Assembly (NCBI GenBank): GCA_037903355.1
Contig: JBAJFE010000014.1
Coordinates: 744,001 to 808,000, forward strand
DNA length: 64,000 nucleotides
From: Trichuris trichiura
Taxonomy: Eukaryota; Nematoda; Enoplea; Trichinellida; Trichuridae
Direction: 5' to 3'
Position numbers and translations under genes: made by a program. Every line of letters starts with the position of its first letter. The first letter of the stretch is position 1. The notes under the pieces were generated by a model. The model was not told the origin of the DNA. It saw only the letters and a list, made by a program, of their open reading frames with translations, and made no database searches. This document shows, piece by piece, positions 49,342 to 59,227 of the stretch.

Positions 49342-49453
49342 TCCGGAGTTTTTTCATACATTAAAACGGGAATCTGTCCGTAATAAAGTTTTTTCATTAT
49401 GAAAACTTACGGTCCCGTACGAAGAAACCACGTCTTCAAAACGATTCATGATT

Positions 49454-51795
49454 CTGCAAAACTGTTAAACATAAAAATCTTGGCAAATGTCCTTGTCTAA
49501 AAGGTGCATACCCGTAATACGAATTTTACGTTGCTCGAGGTTGCCTCGACTTTAAGAACTACCACAACCGATAGAAACGAAAGCAAAGACTGCATTTATA
49601 AGTGCTTCTGTACGCCTACGAATCGGACTACTTGAGGAATTCAAATTTAAATAAAAATAGTAGGCGTTATTCTACGGCAGCAAAAAGTCTAAAAGAGCAC
49701 GTTATCTAAGCAAGGGTTATTTAAGCGTGCATGACATAGTACTAATGAACGACCTGATGAGGTGGAAGGCGTGTTTAAGCTGAAAAGATTAAATTTCAAA
49801 GTTTATTCCAAATAAATGGTTTATTCGCTTCTGTACGAAAAGCATGAAGCTCGAGCTTTCGGTTAGAAAGCACTTTATTTTCAGTTTCAAAAGCAGCTTA
49901 CAGCGTACAGCAAAATGAATCAAGTTCCAATGACAATGTTCGCTACAAAGTCTTTAGTTTTTAAACAACGTACAATTGGCGGTTTGATTTTTGTTTGACA
50001 GCCTCTAATCCGCTGTTTTGTTGTTTATTTGTTCCCTAATCTTTAACACTGTGCAAAGCCAAAGAGAATAAAGCAATTCATACGAAGAATGATACAGTAG
50101 AAGAAACGCAGGTTCATACCAACTTGCGCATGCTTGCTGCGAATAGCAGTAAGTTGAGAAAGAAGTAACCAAACTAGATTGAGGTGCCATTAAGTCACCA
50201 TAAAATTGAGAAGACGCCATTACTATTATTAATACGTGCTGCAATGGGCAAACGAAAATTTAAACCATGTCCTGCAAATCCAAAGGCAAAGTGTTAATTT
50301 GCCTTACAAGTGCGAAGTTTTAATTGAATAACATTTAAACTGCGAAAGTATACTGTATTTCTGAAGCACATTAATGATTGGCAATGGACGATCAAAATTA
50401 CAAATAATGATTGTTGATACTGAATAGATTATCCAAATGCTTACCGTAACCTGTTAGCCATATTATCTGACGAAATATTGCTACAATTTAAAACGTATGC
50501 ACATAAGAAGCAAGGCTTACTTTCTCTTGGTTGAAACTAAGTAAGCCACAGATCGTGTTTGTCTCCCTTCTTTGCTCTCCTGCAGCTCAGCTAATAAGAA
50601 GCATTGCGGCATCTAAGCCTAAACCTGTTTCTGTTATCGTTGATGTCAGTACGCTTCATTCCGGAAACCGCTCATAGCACGAGCTGAAAAATGCGGCGTT
50701 GAAGTTAAACAGCCTAACAGCAACGCACTTAAACGTGACTTGTAAATTTCTAAACCAATTTACCACATGGACTTAGCATACGATTAATAAGCAAAGAATG
50801 TGTACTATAAGAAATTTTTTAACAAAACGAGACCGTCTTCTAGAACTGCTTGAAATAACATCTTTCAAAAACGAATGAAATAATTTTTACTTTACGAATG
50901 AAAGAGAACAACATTGGTACTTCTGATTAGTAAAGTGCCGGTTATTTCAATTAAAGTTTATCCAAGCTGAGCTATTTGTTTACATTTTAGCAGGACCGTA
51001 AGAGCGTTACACGCCCAGTTTACTTCACATGCAAGTCAGAATACAATGAACGACAGTAACCGGTACTCGATAGATAGGTATATATCATACGGTATCCTTT
51101 TTTGATGCTTAAGTAAGAAGGGTGGTCGCGCCCGCTACAATATGTTAAAACCAGTTTCTTCAAGGCTGTTGTTGCATGCGTATTTCCTACAACGGTTCCA
51201 TTTGAAAGCGCAGCTTGCCTTTCACCCGACTTGTCTTTACGGGTTCTAAAAACCAATGACAACTGCACCTATATGAAATAAAAAGCGTACTGCTACAATA
51301 ACTAATAAATTGTAGATTAATTTAAATGTTTAACTGAACCTGTGCATCATTTTTCTTACTTTTCTTTGTATGGCTTCAATTTTCGAAAAAACGTTTTTCA
51401 AGAGAATGCCTCTTGAAACTTTTCACTCAATTCAAGTCATTCGCAATAATGTATTATTTATTTTTTTTAGATGCGCCTTAACACAGCTGCATTAAGCACA
51501 CTTCATTTGCATAATCAGCAGTTGTTTCCAAAAATAGGCGCTGGAAAATACGCGCAAATTTGCCGTGGAATTACAAACAATTTCACAGAAAGCGTTAATA
51601 ATGTATTGCTCCTAAAGTTTCATTAGTGAATAAGCAACGCTAATGCAGAATAAATGAATGACTACCAGCAAAGCTTTAATAAATAAGTGAGGTATTAAAA
51701 TACAGCTATCGATTTAGAATGCGTAGACAGGCAAAACCATTATCGTAGGCAAAGGATCCTACTTTTACTTACCGGAAGCAAAATTCTTTGTAGTT
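49454..51795. other. Spacer downstream of GCP2, nothing recognised
   Basis: No conserved coding segment or repeat is visible. Minus-strand frames at 50005-50244 and 51020-51268 have no family match. The fragment CTAACCGAAAGCTCGAG on the minus strand near 49850 resembles a hammerhead 3' half but lacks the CUGANGA box. Confidence 0.5.
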
Positions 51796-51798
51796 ATT

Positions 51799-54700
51799 TT
51801 AATCCAGCGGAACTGCTTTGTCATTTTGGGTAAACGAAAAGAAATAAGCTGAATAATTTTCAGCGGGCAATCTGCTCATCAGTTCTGACAACGCTTCTTT
51901 GAATTCATCGTCCAGCTTCTGCACCAAAGCGTGATCGACCGCCTTCGGCTGCCTAAGGGTATTCTGGAAGCGCAAGCAAGAACTAAGCAAGTGAACAATC
52001 GTTTCCGTAAGCGATTCATCGCATGCGAAGCACTTGTCCAAGCACGCAGTGACCGCGTCGCTTAAACGCGTTTTCAGTTCGTCAAAAGTAAGTTCCTTCG
52101 TTTTGACACTGATCAACAGTTCCTTCCACAATGGATCAATTACTGACGTAGTCATCAAGTTCAGCACGTCGAACACGAGGTCGAACATTCGCTTGAAAAG
52201 CGCAAACGTCATATCGGAATTCAACATCCACGTCCTGAATTATCGAAACAACGACGACTTGTTATTATTACACAATAACACCACCATCGTACTTTGACAA
52301 TTGACGGTCGACGTACTTGAACAGCATGAGCCATCGGAACAGTATTTCGAAATGGGCAGTCAAAACTGGCGTAAAAAGCATTGATAGAGGCCACTGCGGT
52401 TCGTATCTAAAATAAACGCGGAATGGAAATACTCTTGGCAGGCGTGAGAGCACGTATACTTTATAGAAAATGCTTCGTACAACAACATGTTCTCATCTGC
52501 ACGTTCAAACTTCTTGCCTGAATAAAAGTTGGGCTAAAAAGCAACAGGACAGACGAAGAAAACTTGCTCGTTTCGGGCACAATATTACGGGCTACGTAGC
52601 GTATAATGTTCTGAATTCGAGTGCTCTTCAGGCTAAGTCTGATGAATCAACTTTAGGGAGAATATTCAAGGCAAAAGTCCTTTTTCCTACTTTACATCCT
52701 TCAAGAAAGCGTGATGACGTAACGAACTGCTTTGAATAGTGCAGTTGAAGAGAACGTTCAAGCGGTCGGCGTGAACTTCTAAAATTAACAGAGGTAGACG
52801 GCACTGATTATTTTGGTAACTGTACCTTCCAAAGGTAGGCACAGCTCGTCCTCAGCAATGTCTATAAAGTCTATTAACCAATCGCCGCGGCACAAAAAGT
52901 ACATGTATCGAACAGAGGCAATCTGGGATACGAGGTTAAACTTGTCCATCAGATACCGTACAAATGCTCTGCTAATCTCTTTGCACATATTTTCAATTTT
53001 CGTCACGCACATTCCACTTCTCAAGGTATATTCAATTTTTGAGTACTTTTTGTTGTGATCCCAATAGCCTGAAATGCGAGTACGCTTAAAATGGAAAGAA
53101 AGACATTAAGCGTAGCATCTTAACCTGATGACAGTAGGATTTGTACGAATATACCCGCTTCTCGAATTTTATCAACCAATGGATACAGGAAACTTGGGCA
53201 CATCTCCTCGTTAATTTTTATAGAGGGTATCAAACTAAAAAAGAGAAAACCGCTTATTTTTGAAAACTGGGTGTTTTGTAACGGGCTGTATTTTCATGGT
53301 TGTAAGGTCTTCTACGGCTTTTCCCGACATAGTAATTACTAAGGCGGACAAAGGTAACGTAGTGGTTCTCTTAACCGTAGTGATTACAAACAGAAAATCA
53401 GCAGTCTGTTAAATAATGCCATATACCGCCCTATCCCGGAAGACCCAACTCCTCAGGCGCGGGTGGAACTGAGGGCTTTACTGGATGCGTTCGCAAGTGA
53501 AAAACAGGACCACCAGCTTTCGCACATCAGTAACTACATCTACTTCTTAAACAACGCGAAATGTCCTGAACTTTACGGACTCCCCAAAATTCATTAGCCG
53601 GGAATCCCCGTAAGACCAGTCGTATCAAGCGTCAACAGCGTAACATCCAGGCTGTGCACCTATCTGAAGGACATCCTAAAACCGCTAACGGGTAAACTTG
53701 ATTCTCATGTCTTAAACTGTAAAGACTTCTGCATGGCGTTAAAACCACTCCAATTAACACCGAACAACGTCATGGTTAGTTATGACGTCAAAGATTTGTT
53801 CACTAGCATCCCCATAGACTATACGCTTAACCTATTAGAAAACCTTTTCAAAAGGGACACCACGGGACTTTTAAAAATGAAACTGAACCTTTTTCACATA
53901 ACGAAACCGATTTCCTTCTGCATGAAACAAGGGAACTACTTCAGGTTCCAGGACAGGTTCTTCTCACAAACAGATGGTGCTCCCATGGGCAGTCCACTAT
54001 CGCCGGTTCTAGCGGAGATCTTCATGGAACACTTCGAGGAAAAGGTCTTCGCTAGCGTAAACCCGGACGTAGCGCCCATCTTCTTCAAACGCTACGTAGA
54101 TGACATTTTCGCTATCACCACCAAGGGCAAGGAGGGGGCGTTTCTAAACCACTTAAACAGCATCTTCCCCAAAAACATACGCTTAACTATGGAAACAGAA
54201 GTAGATAATAAACTCCCCTTCCTAGACGTATTGGTGATGAAACAGGGCAACGAAATAAGGACCTCCGTTTATAGAAAACCGACCCATTCTGACAGATATC
54301 TGCATTTCACTTCACACCACCCTCTGTCAGTCAAACGGGGTATTGTAGAAGGGATGGTTGACAGGGCCCTGGCTGTCTATCACCCCGCATTTCTTCCGGG
54401 AGAATTAAAACACATTTTTCATACATTTACAGACAACGGGTACCCCCATTCTTTGGTTAAACATATCATCGCCGAATGCAGACGGCCCCCGAACCCTACA
54501 TCCTCACCCAACGACACTAATACTATTGATAATATTAACCCTACTAATGATAACACTGCAATCACGAATATTCGCCCCATTTTGTTTATCCCCTATTACA
54601 ACGGCATCGGGGAACGAATCCTACGACTGAGCCGTTCCATGGACTTCAAGGTTCGATTTAAGATATCTAACAGTTTGCGTTCAATGGTGAGGAGCGATAA

Positions 54701-57700
54701 GATCATAGTTCCCTTTGACAGGAGACCGGGCGTCGTCTACGAGTTACGATGCGGTTGCAACGCCTCCTACATAGGAGAAACGGGCAACACTTTATTTCAC
54801 AGGTACGGCCAACACATGACCAACGTCGGCCGATACAAAGAGGCGATACGAAGGCTGACTCAACCCGACGGACAAAGGACGAATAATCCGCGACGAGGCC
54901 GACCACAGAAGCTCAAACCGGAGAAGATCATAGCAGAGACGATCAAAGCGTCGGCGGTCGTCGAGCATTCTTCTCAATGCTCGCTCGACCTACAACCACG
55001 GATTATTTGCCGCGAGAGCCACTTCCATCGCCGCCGGGTTAAGGAGGATCTTTACATTCGCCAAAACCATACCATCAACCGTGACAAAGGACAAGAGGTT
55101 AGCTCGGCTTGGGACCCACTGATTAGTAAAACCAAGTGTTGCTCTCTGCCGCGCTGACCTCGACCCCCATTCCTATTGTTACGTGAGCCTATATAACACC
55201 GATCAGAGAATAACACCTCCTCCACCACCTCACTGACGATGGAACTAGAGCGTTCCGAAAGCTTTGAACATTAAAAAAGTTGAGTGCGTTGATATCTGTA
55301 CTTTTTCTTAATAACGGCTCATCCAACCGTTGGTAGAGCAGTTATTTTAGTTTAATTACAGATAACAGCACAACGAAAAACGGGAAAAGCCGTAGAAGAC
55401 CTTACAACTATGAAAACCGCTTATTATGCTAATTAGAAAGGCAACGCTACGTAGCTCAGTCAATTTCGTCTGTTAGTAAGCGTGATAGTTGAGACAAACT
55501 TCGACGCTTTCATGATTTAAAAATGAACTATCGTCATATTTTACTTTTCTTAGATTACGGAAAACTAGTAAAAGCAATGGAATTACAGAAGCCTTAAGAC
55601 GGATGGAATGGTACAAGAAAAGTCATAGTCAAATTCGAAATGCTTAAAAACAATATGGAAGATGCTTTTAGAGTAGTTTTTTACATAGTATCACGCAAAC
55701 TAATTTCTGAAACCGCATAATGAATACATAGTCTTTTTTAACAGTAGTTAGCTTTAACTAGGGCTTTCGCCGCGGTTTATCTCATTTGAGTGAACGGATG
55801 AGGCTCTAGAAGCCACAGAAGGCAATCGTAGACTCGACGCTTCCGGAGTGCTCTTATTTCTTCATCAACGAAAGTGGAATAGCAGATTCACTCTAAGGAG
55901 ACTTATCAGGTTACCTTTAGTCCATGTGATTATTCGCTGAACGGTCTATCGATAAGCCCCGCTTAGTATCCACCAATGAGACTAATAAACATAGGATACA
56001 GGCGGATAGTACATTCTGTTGCTATCGAAATCCCGAACAGGTCTAAAATAGGCTGGAAAGTGCGGCCATGTGGCGGTAATGCATTGGCAGCTTCTAGATA
56101 AATAAAGTATTTTATTAGACGCGTTATTACACTGATCGTGTTCGAAGTTAGTGACCTGATAGACAAGGCCAGTACAAAGGCGCCTCTACTCAAATACGTT
56201 CCTTATCTAGAATATGTCAAGGCACAAGGGCCCAAAGGCTACACTTTACACTGTATTTTCGGCATTTCGGGATCTGACCTCACCTCTAATAAATTAAACT
56301 GGTCTCTGATAGCCTTAGACACGATACATAGAAGTAGTAAAGTCGAAAGACAAACGACTCTATCTGAATTTTCGATTCTTCCAGCAGCAATTATTGATAA
56401 TTTGCATAATTGCGTTTCTACTGTGTTTCGAAGTTCCAAGTTTATACGGCGCTTGAATACCTGGAAACTTCTTCCATCGATCCAGTCCGAAGGGCTACGG
56501 AAGCGGCTTCACCCAAGTTTATCATGAACTAAATGCGCACGAGGGTTTGAAAGTAACCGTAAACTCAGTTACCTCGCCATATGGGTCATCGAGATGCCCC
56601 GTACGTAACCAATCGTTCAAAAATTCAAAATAGGCATTACCGGCCATCAACTGTACATGGGTAATGATAGGCATAACGATAGCATCACCAACGTATGCAT
56701 TAGCAAATTTTTCGATAAGCTCGAGTGTAGCGCCACCTCGGGTTTGTTGCTTCAAAAAGAAAGAAATGGAACTCATCATTGAGATATCCCGTACTTTATC
56801 AATTGATTCGCAAAGGCGCGCCAGACATCTGAACACTTTTCTCGTGGACTGAAGGTACAACCACAAAGACTGGTAGGTCAGTTGATCGGATGCAAGAAGT
56901 CTCCTCCACTCAACGCCGTGAACCAAGTGTTCGCGTAAGAATTTGCGAAACGCCATGGAAATTTCGCTGTGTACAATACCGGCAGTGCGCTGCCGCTCTA
57001 CGAAATCAGATAATCGCCGCACGTCCATACATACTGGGAAGAATGGTTCAATGAAGTTGCGAAGGCCGGCATCGCAAGAACTATTGATGATGAACTTCTC
57101 TTTCGAATCCAATTCTTCGGAAAATTTGAACAACAGAGATTCGCCAGTCGCACCTTGTAAACAGTAGAGGAGATCGGAAATGATTTGCCGTTGTTTTTCC
57201 GGGTTCATTCTGAAGTCAAGTTGTCCGGCCTTCAAAATGTCCACAACGAATGATAGTAAAACAAACTTCCGTCATGAACTATGTATATATTACTTCGGCA
57301 GCAGCCTTGCTTTTTCCTTCAAGTTCTGGCGGTATGCCAGCGGCAGGCTCTGCAAACAAGAGGTCCAATACACAGCGTAAATTCCATGAGGCAAAAACGA
57401 ACTTGAGTTTTTAGCTTTTGCATAATGAAGCACTTTGCGCGATGGACCAATTTCTTTGACTTTTTCGTTGCTGCTGCTTTTGGCAGTGACGGATTTTAGC
57501 TTAAGCAGCTGAAACAACTCTGTCAACGAGGGGAAAAGGGAAGAAAATTTTCAAAGCACTACTTCAACAAGGAAATCAACAATGGCGGACGTTGTAATCG
57601 CACTGCAAAGGAAAGCTACGAGAACGATCTAATTTTGGGCGGAAAAAATACCTGGACAGCATCAGCTGTCTGTACAACTTTAAAAACTTCGTACGAACTT

Positions 57701-58010
57701 CTTCATCAACTGCTCCTAGCAAGAGGCGAAACGTTTCCTATAAAGAAAATTTTTTAATCGCGACTGCGGAATGATTTAAAAGGGTAAACAAATGACTAAA
57801 AGCTTTAATGCCAGAATGCATAGAATTTACTTTGGATGAACGGGAAGGACCATGGTCTTTGCTGGGCAGCAGTTTTTTCATCATTGAGGAAACGGATTGC
57901 TCCTTAGGGTCGCGCCTGGAAAAATGCTCACCAGTTTCAGACAGCGTTAAAGCTGAGAAAAATTTCACATCAATATTTTTCCGTTTTAGCACGGCTTTAT
58001 TATTCAAGAA
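51799..58010 (-). CDS. TUBGCP2: Gamma-tubulin complex component 2 (GCP2)
   Basis: GCP2 pairs with GCP3 in the gamma-tubulin small complex that nucleates microtubules. Segments in family order: possible N-terminal exons about 58007-57800 and 57470-57300 (FLPHGIYAVYWTSCLQSLPL). Then 57206-56567 carries grip motif 1 (ISDLLYCLQGATGE, FVERQRTAGIVHSEIS, QSLWLYLQSTRK, AYFEFLNDWLRTGHLDDPYG). After the PLE insertion come 53234-53125 (PSFLYPLVDKIREAGIFVQI), 53068-52826 (YWDHNKKYSKIEYTLR, MYFLCRGDWLIDFIDIAEDE), about 52778-52690 (RLNVLFNCTI), 52406-52294 (YEPQWPLSMLF, ILFRWLMLFKYVDRQLSK) and 52234-51799 (ending NDKAVPLD). The 53125/53068 junction keeps phase (TCA G|GC TAT). The exon after DPYGE, between 55.4 and 56.5 kb, and one near 52.6 kb were not found. 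The intron with the PLE also holds a foldback element at 56.1 kb. Confidence 0.85.
53328..55157 (+). pseudogene. PLE reverse transcriptase with GIY-YIG endonuclease, broken
   Basis: PLEs use this protein for target-primed reverse transcription. The remnant begins in one frame with ITKADKGNVVVL, shifts frame at about 53371-53373 and continues NRSDYKQKI. At 53595-53597 a TAG replaces an expected lysine codon in GLPKIH-stop-PGIPVRPVVSSV. From 53733 the frame is open for 474 residues: VMVSYDVKDLFTSIPI, TDGAPMGSPLSPVLAEIF, FFKRYVDDIFAIT (catalytic Y-x-DD), NKLPFLDVLV and YRKPTHSDRYLHF. The C-terminal GIY-YIG nuclease is VVYELRCGCNASYIGETGNT with FHRYGQH. The frameshift, the stop and the missing N-terminus make this copy non-autonomous, although the RT core and nuclease motifs are intact. 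Confidence 0.9.
55233..55262 (+). ncRNA. Hammerhead ribozyme-like motif, copy 9, in the PLE tail
   Basis: CUGACGA, extra U, helix II GGAAC with loop UAGAGC and GUUCC, GAAA, GC, UU and then UGA. Helix I pairs UCA with UGA, a compensatory change relative to CCG/CGG in the small elements. Helix III AGCU. Confidence 0.72.
56085..56225. repeat. Inverted-repeat element, second copy of the 28-kb family
   Basis: GGCAGCTTCTAGATAAATAA at the left and CGTTCCTTATCTAGAATATG at the right are diverged inverted arms matching those at 28038-28173. The loop shares TTCGAAGTTAGTGACCTGAT-like sequence with TTCGAACAAGACTAG at 28 kb only loosely. Outer flank CACTGTATTTTCGG matches CACTGTATTTTGG. It lies in a GCP2 intron. 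Confidence 0.55.
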
Positions 58011-58319
58011 ACGTCACTTAGGAAAAGGGGAACGACAAAACACCGACTGCCGAAAGAAAAGCAAGGCGACAGCTAAGCGGAGCAAAATATAGCAGCGCCT
58101 ACAAAAACTTTGCTTCTACTCACCCAAATTGAATTGCGAGTACTTCTAAGCTACGTTGTATGGAATCGCCATCGCATAATTCCATTACGACACTTGCTGA
58201 TTCCTGTTCCTTGAAATTGTTAACACGCGTGTTACAGTACATATGATAAATGCAGGTTCGATTATGTTAGAGAATTGGATGAAGATCATTTTTTGCTCCA
58301 AACTTTTTACATTGTCGAG

Positions 58320-58410
58320 TTTCTTTTACGGAAAGTTTGTCCCGTTGACAATATTTTTATTCCGGAGCTTTCGGGTCAAACGAGACCCGTCTTCGGCGGT
58401 ATTAATATAA
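58320..58410 (-). mobile_element. Solo hammerhead unit of the small-element family
   Basis: Read on the minus strand: ATTAATACCG, hammerhead copy 10, CCGGAATAAAAATATT, GTCAACGGGACAAACTTTCC, GTAAAAGAAA. The downstream order (ribozyme, AT-rich spacer, CAACGGGACA) equals that of the arms at 42.6 kb and of the unit at 23.95 kb. No inverted partner is present. Confidence 0.6.
58367..58396 (-). ncRNA. Hammerhead ribozyme-like motif, copy 10
   Basis: CCGAAGA (U4 changed to C), extra C, helix II GGGUC/GACCC, GAAA, GC, UC, CGG; helix I CCG/CGG. The core change makes activity unlikely. Confidence 0.5.
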
Positions 58411-59227
58411 AGCAACGAAGTAACGAAAATTCACGGTGTTGAAATGATGTAATGGGTGTTGCGCGGGAATGTTTTAACTGTTTAAAGTCGAATGTTTTAA
58501 AGTCGAACTACCTTGCGTAATAGAGTGATCAAATCTTCAACCTTTAAAAAGCTTTTCCTACATGCAGCTTTCGGGACAGAAGACTCCCTGTCTCTCGTTT
58601 TGCTTTTTACAATAGTTAATCGGGTGCATTTTATGGCAAAAATAAAAAACTTTGCTATAAAAAACTTTTTCAATAAATTTTTAAGCATTTGAAATCACAG
58701 CCATCTCCGCTTGCTAATCCATCTCACATATGCACTTAAAAGGCTGTCCTTAAATCAACGTAGGCGCGCTATTGCTTTCAAGTTCTGAACCGGCTTCGTT
58801 GAATAGCAGTAGGTGGTCGGTAGTTCTCCATTTTCTGAAGGCTTTACGAAACTGATAAAAAACATTAAAACGCACTGTCTTTAAGCTTAAACTTTGTTTT
58901 TTAAACTATGTAATAACGAAGACCATGTTTAATGCGGTAAGATGTGGAATTCTCTATTCCCTGCGGATAGCTGAACATCTTCGCACAGCCGTTCAAAAAA
59001 AGTTTAGTTGTTTAAAGATAATTCCTTACGCTCACGAATTAGCGCATGCCAGCATTTTAATACTCCGGAAAAATGACCACCTGGAATTCGACTTTATTTT
59101 GACAGATTAAACTTGAAAATCATTACATTGTTGCAGTACTTCTTAGTTGTCCGGTGCTGACATTTGTTATTGATATCGTTGGTCACTTTGACTTTGTTAA
59201 CAGGTTATACTATTTCTTGAGCAAAAC

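Larger units (their letters stand above)
49170..49439. mobile_element. Head-to-head hammerhead element with 14-bp target duplication (270 bp)
   Basis: Flanked by the perfect 14-bp direct repeat AACGATTCATGATT (49156-49169 and 49440-49453). Two hammerhead-like motifs (copies 7 and 8) point outward. Inverted arms run from CGGACAGATTCCCGTTTTAA to its complement TTAAAACGGGAATCTGTCCG around a short AT-rich centre (TACAATATAATTTATTTAAT). Beyond the right arm is TTACGGTCCCGTACGAAGAA, shared with the 42-kb element. No coding capacity. Confidence 0.82.
53259..55411 (+). mobile_element. Penelope-like element (PLE), 5'-truncated copy inside GCP2
   Basis: Bounded by a perfect 14-bp direct repeat GAAAACCGCTTATT (53245-53258 and 55412-55425). 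The left end (53259-53327) is the element's own tail in reverse orientation: GGGAAAAGCCGTAGAAGACC on the minus strand equals 55382-55401 on the plus strand. Such inverted terminal pieces are common in PLEs. The coding part follows (53328-55157), then a tail with a hammerhead motif at 55233-55262 and TTAATAACGGCTCATCCAAC. The N-terminal region seen in the copy at 63.4 kb is missing here, so the 5' part was lost on insertion. It is antisense to GCP2 and starts 25 bp from the acceptor of the next GCP2 exon. Confidence 0.9.
58011..59225. other. Spacer between GCP2 and eIF3d
   Basis: A divergent spacer with both promoters. It contains one hammerhead unit (58367-58396, minus) and possibly a decayed second one near 58563-58600 (GGGA/UCCC helix before GAAAGC, with a damaged core). 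Plus-strand frames such as 58925-59110 have no family match. Confidence 0.5.

Noticed and set aside
54703..54977. Minus-strand open frames within the PLE
   Set aside because: They are shadows of the GIY-YIG coding region on the plus strand.
58563..58600. Possible thirteenth hammerhead
   Set aside because: A GGGA/UCCC helix before GAAAGC is present but the CUGANGA box is not recognisable.
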